A stretch of 22,746 bases of DNA from an uncultured Collinsella sp. GTDB lineage: Bacteria; Actinomycetota; Coriobacteriia; Coriobacteriales; Coriobacteriaceae. A program made the translations under genes and the position numbers. The DNA is taken from contig USFU01000011.1 in the NCBI GenBank assembly GCA_900554135.1, positions 1 to 22,746 of the forward strand. The letters run 5' to 3'. Positions 1 to 7,914 of this stretch are shown here, one piece after another (positions within the stretch are counted from its first letter, which is position 1; each line of letters starts with the position of its first letter). The notes below the pieces were generated by a model that worked only from the letters and a program-made list of their open reading frames with translations, was not told the DNA's origin and did no database searches.

Positions 1-30
1 CGATGCATCCATGTTCGCGCTCTGTGCCAT
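1..30 (-). CDS. Start of a leftward gene, cut by the window edge (10 codons visible)
   Basis: On the minus strand an ATG at 28-30 opens the frame MAQSANMDAS and runs off the window. It is preceded by AGAGGGG five bases upstream, a good ribosome site, and by a plausible -35/-10 pair at 66-94 that would start transcription near position 59. These two signals, rather than the ten codons, are the reason to call a gene. The product cannot be recognised. It lies downstream of the giant adhesin in the same direction but is probably a separate unit, because hairpins and its own promoter lie between them. A second in-frame ATG at 10-12 is an alternative start with a poorer ribosome site. Confidence 0.4.
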   Translation of the reverse strand, partial: MAQSANMDAS

Positions 31-65
31 CAAGGCCCCTCTCTTTTGGCGAATCTTGGGGCTTT

Positions 66-94
66 AGTATGACACCTGGCTTTACAGCTGACAA
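66..94 (-). promoter_or_regulatory. Putative sigma-70-type promoter of the leftward gene at the window start
   Basis: Read on the minus strand, TTGTCA (89-94, five of six consensus bases) is followed after exactly 17 bases by CATACT (66-71, four of six). Transcription would begin about 30 nt before the ATG at 28-30. The -35 box overlaps the centre of the palindrome at 72-115, and the whole spacer lies in one palindrome arm, an arrangement typical of repressor-controlled promoters. The promoter is predicted only by match and spacing. Confidence 0.4.
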
Positions 95-115
95 GACAGC
101 TGTAAAGCCAGGTGT
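72..115. repeat. Perfect 19-bp inverted repeat, operator-like
   Basis: Arms 72-90 and 97-115 are exact reverse complements around a 6-base centre (91-96). The motif TGTAAAG is also directly repeated at 101-107 and 113-119. Neither side has a T-run, so a terminator is less likely than a protein-binding site. The repeat covers the -35 box and spacer of the putative leftward promoter. The cognate regulator cannot be named. Confidence 0.6.
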
Positions 116-139
116 AAAGTTGAAATAAAGATTCAATCA

Positions 140-198
140 TGCGGCGGGTCCATTTTCGAACTGGCAAGCTGAGGATAGTTGAAAATGGACCCGCCGCA
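140..198. repeat. 18-bp perfect inverted repeat with a 23-base loop
   Basis: Arms 140-157 and 181-198 pair without mismatch; a G-T and an A-T pair can extend the stem inward at 158-159/179-180. The core GCGGGTCC recurs in the next hairpin at 248-279. It lies about 100 bases beyond the adhesin stop codon, so it may be a second transcript-end structure or the remains of a short repeat element. Confidence 0.6.
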
Positions 199-247
199 CG
201 ATTCAGGGGGGTTGTTTTGCCCTGGTCCAAGGGACAGTGGGCATAGA

Positions 248-279
248 AGCGGGTCCGGATCGCTCGATCCGGACCCGCT
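248..279 (-). terminator. Probable terminator hairpin of the giant adhesin gene
   Basis: Arms 248-262 and 265-279 are perfect 15-bp reverse complements (core GCGGGTCCGGATCG) and begin 17 bases past the adhesin stop codon on the minus strand. The tail after the stem (TTCTATGC) is only weakly T-rich, so the call rests on position and stem strength. Confidence 0.55.
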
Positions 280-295
280 GGGAACTGGCATGCAG

Positions 296-3200
296 TTAAG
301 CGCGGCGCTTCATGGCCCACGCCAGCAGCAGAGCTGCCACACCGGCTGCGAGTACGGCACCAGCCATGACATACGTGCTGTCGCCGGACTCAGGCAACGT
401 CTCCTTGCCAGCCTTCTTCTTAGGCTTGGAAGTCGTAGCCGTGGTCGTAGTAGTCGTAGTGGTCTGGCCAGGAGCGGGCTTGGCAGCCTCGGCGACCGTA
501 AAGGTCGTCTCGGCCGTGCCCGTGTCCGAGACCACGCTCAGCTTGTGCTCGCCCACGCCGAGCGTATTCAGGAAGCTCGCCTTGAGCGTCACGATCGTAG
601 AGCCCTCGGTGAGCTCGTAGTTCTCGGCAGCGACCTCCTTATCGTCAACCAGCACCTTCTGGAAGAACGCGAGCGGCGCGCTCGAGCGGAAGCTCAGGTC
701 CTTGGCGGCGTCGACCACCATCGTCTGGCCCTTGCCATCGATGATCTCGGGCTTCAGAATCGCTATCTCCTCGGTCTTGCCCTTCTCGCGGCAGACGGCG
801 CACTCCTGATGCCTCTCGCCCTTGGCCTCGACCGTCGCCGGCCTGTCGACGACCCACTCAAAGGTGTGCTCCGCCTTGTCGATGGCCTCACCGCAGCGGC
901 AGACATGCCAGTGATTCTTAGCGTCGTGTGCCCAGCCAGAGCCGTCGGGCTCGTGCTTGAGGACACCCTCGACCGTCACATTCACGTCGCCCTCGACATC
1001 CTTGAGCTCATAGGTGCCCTTGGCGGAAAGCTTAACGGACGTGCCGTTGACCTTGACGGCGTAGTCCTTACCCGCAAAATACGCGCTGTCGATGCTCATG
1101 GTGAGCGTTGCAGTCCCGTGCCAATCGAGCTCGGTTGCCGTCGAGCTGAGCGCGTAGCCCACCTGATTGCTCGGCAGCGTCACGACCAGCTTGGGGCCGG
1201 CCGCCACGGTAACCTCGGTGGCGGAAGAGGCGTCGTAGTTGGCCTTGGCCTGGTAGCGCACCTCATACGTGCCGGCGGCAAGACCCGTAAGCTCGGCCGT
1301 GCCCTCGTCCACCGCCTGATACTCGTCAGCATCCTTGGCACGCCACTCCATCGTCGCGTCGACGCCCGTGATCTTGCCGTCACGCTTGCCGCTCACGGTC
1401 TCGGCCGCAGCCTGGACCACCGGCGCGCCCTGCGCGGCGTTCTTGATGGAGAAGTCGCACGTCAGGCCCTCAGTCGGAAGCGCGTAGTTGCCCGCGGCCC
1501 TGCCCGTCAGTGCGGTGAGGTTCGCCTGGTACGAATCGCCGGCCTCGACCTGAGAGCCCTCGACGGTCGCGCCAAGATCATCCTTGCCGATTACGTTGCC
1601 GAGCGTGGCCACAGGGCAGTGCTCCTTGCCGTCATAGGTGAACTCGGTGGTGCCCCATGTCACAATGAGCAGACGCTGGTTGATGGTGAACGTGCCGTCG
1701 ACGAACGTGATGTTGTAGTTGGGGTTTGCACCCTCGGGTTGCGTCAGCTGCAGAGCATAGCCGCCCTCGCGCACGTTGTCGTCATCTTCGCGCTCGATCT
1801 CAATACCCTGGAGGCTCTCGCCCTCGACAAGCTCGCCGGTTGTGATCGCCCACGTAAACACGGGGTCGGCCTCGCCGTACGTCTTGGAGGCATCCTGGGC
1901 GGTGACCGTGATCGCGCGCGGCTTGACCTCGAGCGTGACCTCACTCTCGGCGGTCGCACCGTCAATCGTCACCTGGTAGGCAACGGCCAGCTTGCCAACG
2001 TCGCGGATCTTGGGGGCCTCGGGGGACCAGTTCTTGCCGTCAGTGCTGTACTTTGCCGTTGCGCCCTTGGGCAGACTCGTCGCATCAACCGTGTGATAGT
2101 CGCCGTCGTACTCGTCGGAGTAGCCAACGATGGCGGCAGCCGGAATCTCGACCTCGGCCAGCTTGTGACCGCAGACCTTGCACTTCTGTTGCTTGGATCC
2201 CTTCTCGGTTGCCGTGGGGGCCTTGACGACGACCCACTCAAAGTCGTGCTTGGCCTCGTCGATCCTGTCTCCGCAGGTGCACTCATGCCAGTGCGTGCTG
2301 TCGTCGGAGAGCCACTCATCGTTCACGGCCTCGTGCTTGCGCACGCCCTCGACCGTGACGACGAGGTCGCTCTCGGCGTTCTGAACGGTGAACTCACCAC
2401 GCGCGTCGGGCGTCACAACGGCATTGTTGACCTTGACGGCGTAAGAGTCGTTGTCGGCAAAGTAGCCGCTCTCGATACCGACCGTGAGGGTGGTTGATCC
2501 GTGCCAGTCAAGCTCGTCCGGGCTCGCCGTGATCGTATAGCCGACCTGCTTGGCAGGCAGCGTCACGACGAGCTTGCCGCCGGCATTAACGGTAACCTCG
2601 GTGGCGGAGGAGGCATCATGGTCGCTATCGGCGCGGTAGCGCACCTCGTACGTGCCGACAGCACAATCCGCAATCTCAGTCACGCCTTCGGGCACGCCCT
2701 GATACTCGCCAGAGTCCTTGGCGCGCCACTCCATCTTCGCGTCGACGCCCGTGATCTTACCGTCGGACTTGCCGCTCACAGTCTCGGCCGTGGCCTGGAC
2801 CTTCGGCGCGCCCTGGGGCGCCTTCTTGATGGAGAACTCGCACGTCAAGTCTTCGGCGGGAAGCTTGTAGTTACCCGCGTCGTCGCCCGTGAGCTCGGTG
2901 ATTTTCGCCGTGTAGGTGCCGGCTTTGACCTTGGCGCCGTCGACGTACGCGGAGACATCGTCACCTTCGATGACATTGTGGAGTTTCGCTTGGGGGCAGT
3001 GCTTCTCGCCGTCGTAGGTGAACTCAGTAGTGGTGTCCCACGTTACGGCGAGCTCGCGCTTGCCGATCGTAAAGGTGCCATCCCTGAACGTAATCTTGTA
3101 GTTGGGGTTGGCGCCTTCGGACTGCACTGCCGTCACGGCGTAGCCGTCCTTGCGCACGGCCTCGCCGACCTCGCGAGAGACGGTGATGCCCTGGAGGCTC

Positions 3201-6200
3201 TCGTCCTTGACAAGCTTGCCCTTGGTGACCTCCCAACCCAGCGCGGGATCAGAATCGCCGTACGTCTTGGAGGCGTCCAAAGCGGAAACCGTGATCGCGA
3301 GCGGAGTGACCTCGAGTGTCACCTGGCCCTCAACCGCCGCGCCATCAATCGTGACGCGATAGTCGACCGTCACGCTGCCGGCATCCTTGATGCTGGGCAC
3401 AACGCTCGTCCAGCCGCCGTCAGCAGCCTTGTATTCAACGACGGAACCTTCGGGCAGCGCCGAGGCGTCGACAGAGTGGTCCTTGCCGTCATATTTGCCC
3501 GAATAGCCCTTAACAGCCAGGGCCGGAATCTCTACCGCGCCCGACTCATGGCCGCACACGGAGCACGTACCATGTTTGGAGCCGGTCTCGGTAACCGTCG
3601 GCTGCTTGTCGATCGTCCATTTATACGCATGCTCGGCGTACATCTTAATTGTGATGGTCTCTTTATTGCCGGCAGTGTCCGTAGCCACGATTACATGCTC
3701 GGCACCGGCGTCGCCCTCAGCAGCCTTAGCCGTGTACTTTCCGTCCTTGCCAGCCGTGAGCTCCTTGCCGTTATCGGTAACCGTCACCGTCTCGTCGCGG
3801 TCATCGAACACGTCAAACGAAACGATCTCGCAGTAGGCCTTATCTACCCAGAGGTCATAAATGGTGGGGGCGTAAGTGTCCACGTAGGTATAGGGCTCTT
3901 CATCCCATTTGCCGTTGCAAACCCTGCAGACCTTTTGACGAACACCATCGGCCTCGGGCGTGGCGGGCGTAACGATCTCATATTTCCACCTGCAGGGCTG
4001 GCGCTCCCGCTCCGCCTTGCAGTACTTGCAGAGCTTAACGTGGCTACCTTCGCCATTCGGCTTCCAAGCAGCATTGTCGGCAACAGCATGGGGCCCCGGC
4101 TCGATCTTGACCTCGGCATCGGCCGACGCATTGTGGTTGTTATCCTCGGCATAGCGGACGTAATACGTTCCCGACTTCGTAAGCCCGGTCAGTTTACCGT
4201 CAGACGTTATCTTCTGGTAATCCCCACTCGACCCGCGACGGTATTCCATCGCCTTGGTCACACCCGAGATAGAGCCGTCCTTGCTGTTGCACGTAGTCCA
4301 ATTATTGCCCACGAGGTCAGCCGGCGCGTCCTGATCGGCCTTGGAAATCTTCACGGTCGCTTTGCCCGTAACGGTCAGGTAGTCAGAAGCCGTCACACGA
4401 TAGGATGTCGTGTACTCGGCCGCATTGCGATAGGTCGGCTTTTTCGTCGTCCAATCACCGCCGTCTTCACGGTACTCAATTTTCATATCCGCCGGAACGG
4501 GGTCATTCTTAACGTTGACCGTAATGCCGTGCTCGTCGCCATCATAGGTACCATCGAAGCCAGCGACCTCGAGGTCAAAGCGCGAAGCGTCAACGATCTC
4601 CCATTTGAGCGTCAGAACACTTGTGGTGCCGCCATCGGTCGTAAAGTTGCCCTTACCGATGACAATGCACTCGTATTGCCCTGGCTCGGTCTGCTTCAGT
4701 CCGGATTCACTTCGAGCGTCGAGCACGTAATCCTTGCCCTCAACGAGATCGACCCACTCGCCGGCACCGTTCTTGAACTTTGCACTTTCAACGACAGGCT
4801 GATGTTCCTTGCCGTCATAGGCATACTTGCCCGCGCCCTTGCCGCCGTCTTTAAGGGTGAACTTGTAGGATTGATTCTTGACCAAGCGACGCTGCGAAAT
4901 CTCAAAAGACTTCTTGCCCTCGAGCGTCTGACCAGAGGCAGTCTTAAAGCTCGTAACGACATAGTAGTAGCCGGCGTCCGTCGGGGCGCCCTTGAGCTTG
5001 GTACCGTTTTTATATGCCTCGGCGTCCGCCTGGGACTTGCACTGATACCACGTGAATTCATCGCTGGCCGTTACGCCCATCTGCTCCAGATTCCACGCGC
5101 CGTCCTTATTCAAAGCAATCTTGACCGGGCAACCGTCATAGACAAGCTCAGTGCTCTGAGAGCTCGTTGCCTTGGACATGGAGAGCTTGTACGTGGCCCT
5201 CAGGTACTTTTTGGGCTCGCCGTTCTCGTCCTTGCCATATTCGCACTCGCTGTTGCGGAACGGACCCACGCACGATGCACGAACGCCCAAACCGTCAGCT
5301 TCAACGTTCCACTTGTGCTGGTGGATGGTCTCGCGGAAGGTGAGGTCGCCGTTAAGGTTCACGATCTCGTATTTATCGGAGTTGTCATCGTTCTTGGACG
5401 AACCGTCTGGCACTACGCCTTCGATCTTGTTGGATTCGCAGGTGCCAAGGACACGCGACTTTACACCATTGCTGTCCGCGGTCTCTTCAATCGAGATCCA
5501 AACATGGTTATCGCCTCCGCGCACGGAGAGATCAGACGCAAGATTCAGCGCAGGAGCCGTGGCATCGGAGCTCTTTTTCTTAGGGATATACAAGCTCTTG
5601 GCGATTCCCGTAGCGATATCTGCCTCGGTATATCCGTCGCCTGTCGTTGTATCTCCGGCATGGCTGTTCTTCCAAAAGCTCGCGATAGTCGGCGACCCGC
5701 TAAGGGTAAGGGTTCCAGCAGCATACACCACGCACGTATTGCCACGCGCACCATAGCGAGAAATATCGCCGCCACTTATGTTGCAGCAAGCGCTTCGTGC
5801 AATATTGAGGGCATCAACCGTCAAAGTATTGTCAGTGGAGCTCGAACGCGTGCTGTGGAAGTTGTTCATCGTGCAGCTGTTGAGGTTGACCGTAGCGTTG
5901 GTGACGCCCATCACGCCGGCGACAGCATAAGTATTAAGAATAGAGGAGTTAGCATAATAACGAGACGCTTCGACCGACGTATAGCTCTTGTTCGTCTGTC
6001 TGACGCCCAAGCTTCCCCCATTGCCGGATTCATTATGCCCACTGAAGCTGCAATTGTTGAACGTCGCCGTCAATTTTGCGACAGCGCTTCCGTCTTTGGG
6101 CATCTTGAAGCTGCTGTTGCCATCGACAGAAACAGCACCATTGAAGTCTCCAGACGTATCGTAGAACACGCAGTCGGTAAAAGTCGCCGCGAAGGAGTTG

Positions 6201-6946
6201 GTATTGCCGCCAGTCGTATCCCTGCCCTCACGGAAGAGATGTACAGGAACGGCATACTCTTGGGCGTTGCCCGCCACTGCGCCCGATTTGCCAACATAGC
6301 CTTGGATCTTCATTTTTTCGAACTTGGCGGTTAACTTGCCCTCGGTGCTACCCAGGGAAATCGCAGGCACCTTTTGGTCGTACTTGTCGCCGTACGAGAG
6401 AATGAAGTTCTGCGAGCCGTCGCCAACCCCCAGGCTAACTGAGATATCGCCCGTCGCCTTCTTGTAACCGCTTTCGTAATAGCGGTCGGTCAAAAAACCA
6501 CTCACGGACTCAAATTGCTTCTGGTTTCTATGGAAGCTGACGCACGGATCGTTGACACCGATGAACTCGATATTGCTACCCTGTTTGATGTTGAACAGCC
6601 ATCGAGTTTGCTCAACCCGCCAGTTAGTCTTATCGTTCACGTAGACCGTACCATCGATGTAGATCCTCACAGGATTAATCCGAGACGCACCCGGCGCGTC
6701 GATGGTGTAACCCGAAGATGGCGTGACCTCACCCTCAGCCGTCTTAAGTACGTAACTGCCCGGCTCGGTGATTTGGACGGGTTCGTTGTTGGCCTGCTTA
6801 AGCGACAGCACCTCCGCCCTCACCCCGTCGGGCATGACCTGCGTCTCGGCGTTTGCCACGGCCGGCGTCGCCACGAGTGCGCATGCCACGGTTGCGATAC
6901 CCAGCAGACGCGTCAACGCAGCGCGCATCCCCATCTTCTTCCTCAT
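296..6946 (-). CDS. Giant LPXTG-type cell-wall-anchored surface protein with beta-helix-like head and tandem MBG/Cys-pair repeats
   Basis: 2216 residues. The start ATG at 6944-6946 has AAGGGAG seven bases upstream. A signal peptide (RKK and R-rich n-region, hydrophobic core, cleavage near ANA at residue 33) exports it. The C-terminus is a Thr-rich, then Lys-rich linker, LPESG at about 2184-2188, a hydrophobic segment and KRRA: a sortase anchor. Residues ~120-430 have short Asn/Ser/Gly-rich beta repeats resembling a right-handed beta-helix. Further along are Cys-pair modules (around 556-568, 968-1018, 1106-1135 and one per repeat) and two 460-residue units (see repeat entry), each with an MBG-like domain containing ASKTYGDSDP or a close variant and NPNYKITF/NPNYNITF. 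A third unit is truncated. The family is adhesin-like; the ligand is unknown. The gene is divergent from a LytTR/GHKL two-component system, which may regulate it. Confidence 0.9.
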   Translation of the reverse strand: MRKKMGMRAALTRLLGIATVACALVATPAVANAETQVMPDGVRAEVLSLKQANNEPVQITEPGSYVLKTAEGEVTPSSGYTIDAPGASRINPVRIYIDGTVYVNDKTNWRVEQTRWLFNIKQGSNIEFIGVNDPCVSFHRNQKQFESVSGFLTDRYYESGYKKATGDISVSLGVGDGSQNFILSYGDKYDQKVPAISLGSTEGKLTAKFEKMKIQGYVGKSGAVAGNAQEYAVPVHLFREGRDTTGGNTNSFAATFTDCVFYDTSGDFNGAVSVDGNSSFKMPKDGSAVAKLTATFNNCSFSGHNESGNGGSLGVRQTNKSYTSVEASRYYANSSILNTYAVAGVMGVTNATVNLNSCTMNNFHSTRSSSTDNTLTVDALNIARSACCNISGGDISRYGARGNTCVVYAAGTLTLSGSPTIASFWKNSHAGDTTTGDGYTEADIATGIAKSLYIPKKKSSDATAPALNLASDLSVRGGDNHVWISIEETADSNGVKSRVLGTCESNKIEGVVPDGSSKNDDNSDKYEIVNLNGDLTFRETIHQHKWNVEADGLGVRASCVGPFRNSECEYGKDENGEPKKYLRATYKLSMSKATSSQSTELVYDGCPVKIALNKDGAWNLEQMGVTASDEFTWYQCKSQADAEAYKNGTKLKGAPTDAGYYYVVTSFKTASGQTLEGKKSFEISQRRLVKNQSYKFTLKDGGKGAGKYAYDGKEHQPVVESAKFKNGAGEWVDLVEGKDYVLDARSESGLKQTEPGQYECIVIGKGNFTTDGGTTSVLTLKWEIVDASRFDLEVAGFDGTYDGDEHGITVNVKNDPVPADMKIEYREDGGDWTTKKPTYRNAAEYTTSYRVTASDYLTVTGKATVKISKADQDAPADLVGNNWTTCNSKDGSISGVTKAMEYRRGSSGDYQKITSDGKLTGLTKSGTYYVRYAEDNNHNASADAEVKIEPGPHAVADNAAWKPNGEGSHVKLCKYCKAERERQPCRWKYEIVTPATPEADGVRQKVCRVCNGKWDEEPYTYVDTYAPTIYDLWVDKAYCEIVSFDVFDDRDETVTVTDNGKELTAGKDGKYTAKAAEGDAGAEHVIVATDTAGNKETITIKMYAEHAYKWTIDKQPTVTETGSKHGTCSVCGHESGAVEIPALAVKGYSGKYDGKDHSVDASALPEGSVVEYKAADGGWTSVVPSIKDAGSVTVDYRVTIDGAAVEGQVTLEVTPLAITVSALDASKTYGDSDPALGWEVTKGKLVKDESLQGITVSREVGEAVRKDGYAVTAVQSEGANPNYKITFRDGTFTIGKRELAVTWDTTTEFTYDGEKHCPQAKLHNVIEGDDVSAYVDGAKVKAGTYTAKITELTGDDAGNYKLPAEDLTCEFSIKKAPQGAPKVQATAETVSGKSDGKITGVDAKMEWRAKDSGEYQGVPEGVTEIADCAVGTYEVRYRADSDHDASSATEVTVNAGGKLVVTLPAKQVGYTITASPDELDWHGSTTLTVGIESGYFADNDSYAVKVNNAVVTPDARGEFTVQNAESDLVVTVEGVRKHEAVNDEWLSDDSTHWHECTCGDRIDEAKHDFEWVVVKAPTATEKGSKQQKCKVCGHKLAEVEIPAAAIVGYSDEYDGDYHTVDATSLPKGATAKYSTDGKNWSPEAPKIRDVGKLAVAYQVTIDGATAESEVTLEVKPRAITVTAQDASKTYGEADPVFTWAITTGELVEGESLQGIEIEREDDDNVREGGYALQLTQPEGANPNYNITFVDGTFTINQRLLIVTWGTTEFTYDGKEHCPVATLGNVIGKDDLGATVEGSQVEAGDSYQANLTALTGRAAGNYALPTEGLTCDFSIKNAAQGAPVVQAAAETVSGKRDGKITGVDATMEWRAKDADEYQAVDEGTAELTGLAAGTYEVRYQAKANYDASSATEVTVAAGPKLVVTLPSNQVGYALSSTATELDWHGTATLTMSIDSAYFAGKDYAVKVNGTSVKLSAKGTYELKDVEGDVNVTVEGVLKHEPDGSGWAHDAKNHWHVCRCGEAIDKAEHTFEWVVDRPATVEAKGERHQECAVCREKGKTEEIAILKPEIIDGKGQTMVVDAAKDLSFRSSAPLAFFQKVLVDDKEVAAENYELTEGSTIVTLKASFLNTLGVGEHKLSVVSDTGTAETTFTVAEAAKPAPGQTTTTTTTTATTSKPKKKAGKETLPESGDSTYVMAGAVLAAGVAALLLAWAMKRRA
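857..3619 (-). repeat. Two tandem ~460-residue (1380/1383-bp) repeats inside the adhesin gene
   Basis: The conserved Trp of the module H-x-[FY]-x-W falls at residues 1110, 1571 and 2031, that is, spaced 461 and 460 residues. Each unit runs: Cys-pair module (CSVCGH, CKVCGH; CAVCRE in the truncated third copy), a YDG beta domain, an MBG-like domain (TYGD/TYGE), a second YDG domain with EHCP/KHCP, a DGKITGVDA segment, and a closing HWHECTCG or HWHVCRCG motif. The bases are also clearly similar between copies, so the array arose by in-frame duplication. The third copy stops after the Cys-pair module and leads into the anchor. Confidence 0.85.
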
Positions 6947-7191
6947 CGTTCAGCTCCCTTACCCCTATGCTTTCGCGATGTCCGATATCGCTTGGCGCTG
7001 GCGGCCGGCATGGTCCCTCGCCAGCCGCCAGCTCAAATTGGCATATATATCCACCTGGTATTGTGCAACCACATGTTTTGACACCCTGCCGCTCGGCGCG
7101 AGTTGCGTACCGTGGGGCGCAAACGGAACGCACCCCCGCGGGCGGCGCGTGCACGATGTGGCAAAATCGAGGTACTAAGGGGGGGGCCAAT
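6947..7191. promoter_or_regulatory. Divergent promoter region between the adhesin and the two-component system
   Basis: This 245-base gap must hold both leftward and rightward promoters. Leftward, TTGCAC (7063-7068, minus) is followed after 15 bases by TATATG (7042-7047), or after 17 by TATGCC. Rightward, a perfect TTGACA lies at 7078-7083, but no good -10 follows at normal distance. LytTR-type direct repeats were looked for by eye and not convincingly found. The ribosome site of the right-hand gene is the G-run at about 7178-7187. Confidence 0.35.
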
Positions 7192-7914
7192 ATGCTCAGA
7201 ATCATCGCCTGCGACGACGACGTCGCCTTTCTAGATAACCTGCACCGCATGATCAACCGCTGGTCGGCCGAGACGGGTACGGCGGTCGATGTTGCACTCG
7301 TTACGCGCGGCGAGGACCTGCTGGCACGCCATGCTGCATCGCGCGCCGACATTATCATGCTCGACATGATCATGCCGCTCGTCAACGGCATGGACACCGC
7401 CCGCGAGCTGCGCCAATCCGATACCGCCGTGCGCTTGGTATTTCTGACCTCATCGCCCGAGTTCGCGCTTGAGTCCTACGAGGTCCGCGCCTTCGACTAC
7501 CTGCTCAAACCCGTGACCTACGAGCGCGTGGCGCAACTGCTCGACGAGCTGTCGAGCCTGCGTCCGGCAACGATCGACGAGCTCGTCATCAAGACGTCCT
7601 TTGGCTACCATGCCCTGCGCCTATCCGATATCGAATATGCCGAGGCTCGCAACAAGCACGTGGTCTTCCACCTGCGCGATGGCCGCGATATCGAGGCGCT
7701 CGAGCCGTTCCGCAGCATCAAGGACCGACTGGCCCAAAACGCGACCTTCTTTAAGTGCCACCGCAGCTACCAGGTCAATCTGCGCAACATCGACCACTTC
7801 AATCGCACGGAAATCGTCATGCGCTCGGGCGCGTGCATACCGCTCGCGCGCAGCTGCAAGCAGGGATTCCAAGACGCCTACTTTGCGGTGCGGTTCGAGG
7901 GCGGGAGACGCTGA
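7192..7914 (+). CDS. LytTR-family response regulator (AgrA/ComE-like)
   Basis: 240 residues from ATG 7192; AAGGGGGGGG just upstream decides this start over an in-frame upstream one. The receiver domain occupies ~1-115: acidic pocket D8/D9, phosphoacceptor D58 in IIMLDMIMPLVNG, T86 and K106. A LytTR DNA-binding domain fills ~128-234 (begins LVIKTSFGYHALRL and includes FFKCHRSYQVNL). Family knowledge: such regulators are phosphorylated by GHKL-type kinases and bind paired direct repeats upstream of exported-protein, bacteriocin or virulence genes. The stop codon overlaps the kinase start by one base, so the two are co-translated. The divergent adhesin gene is the obvious candidate target. Confidence 0.92.
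   Translation: MLRIIACDDDVAFLDNLHRMINRWSAETGTAVDVALVTRGEDLLARHAASRADIIMLDMIMPLVNGMDTARELRQSDTAVRLVFLTSSPEFALESYEVRAFDYLLKPVTYERVAQLLDELSSLRPATIDELVIKTSFGYHALRLSDIEYAEARNKHVVFHLRDGRDIEALEPFRSIKDRLAQNATFFKCHRSYQVNLRNIDHFNRTEIVMRSGACIPLARSCKQGFQDAYFAVRFEGGRR

Noticed and set aside
72..115. Rho-independent terminator
   Set aside because: The stem is strong but neither side carries a T-run, and it overlaps a promoter match; an operator is more likely.
30..320. Minus-strand 96-codon open frame across the left intergenic region
   Set aside because: It overlaps the adhesin end and three hairpins, lacks a ribosome site and has no recognisable sequence.
179..6334. Very long plus-strand open frames (772 and 1277 codons) opposite the adhesin gene
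   Set aside because: They are antisense to a gene with signal peptide, repeats and sortase anchor, show no domain or ribosome site, and are explained by the strong codon bias of high-GC DNA, which leaves the opposite frame open.
6853..7191. Longer form of the response regulator starting at 6853
   Set aside because: It would begin inside the divergent adhesin gene, and the receiver domain begins right at ATG 7192 after a strong ribosome site.
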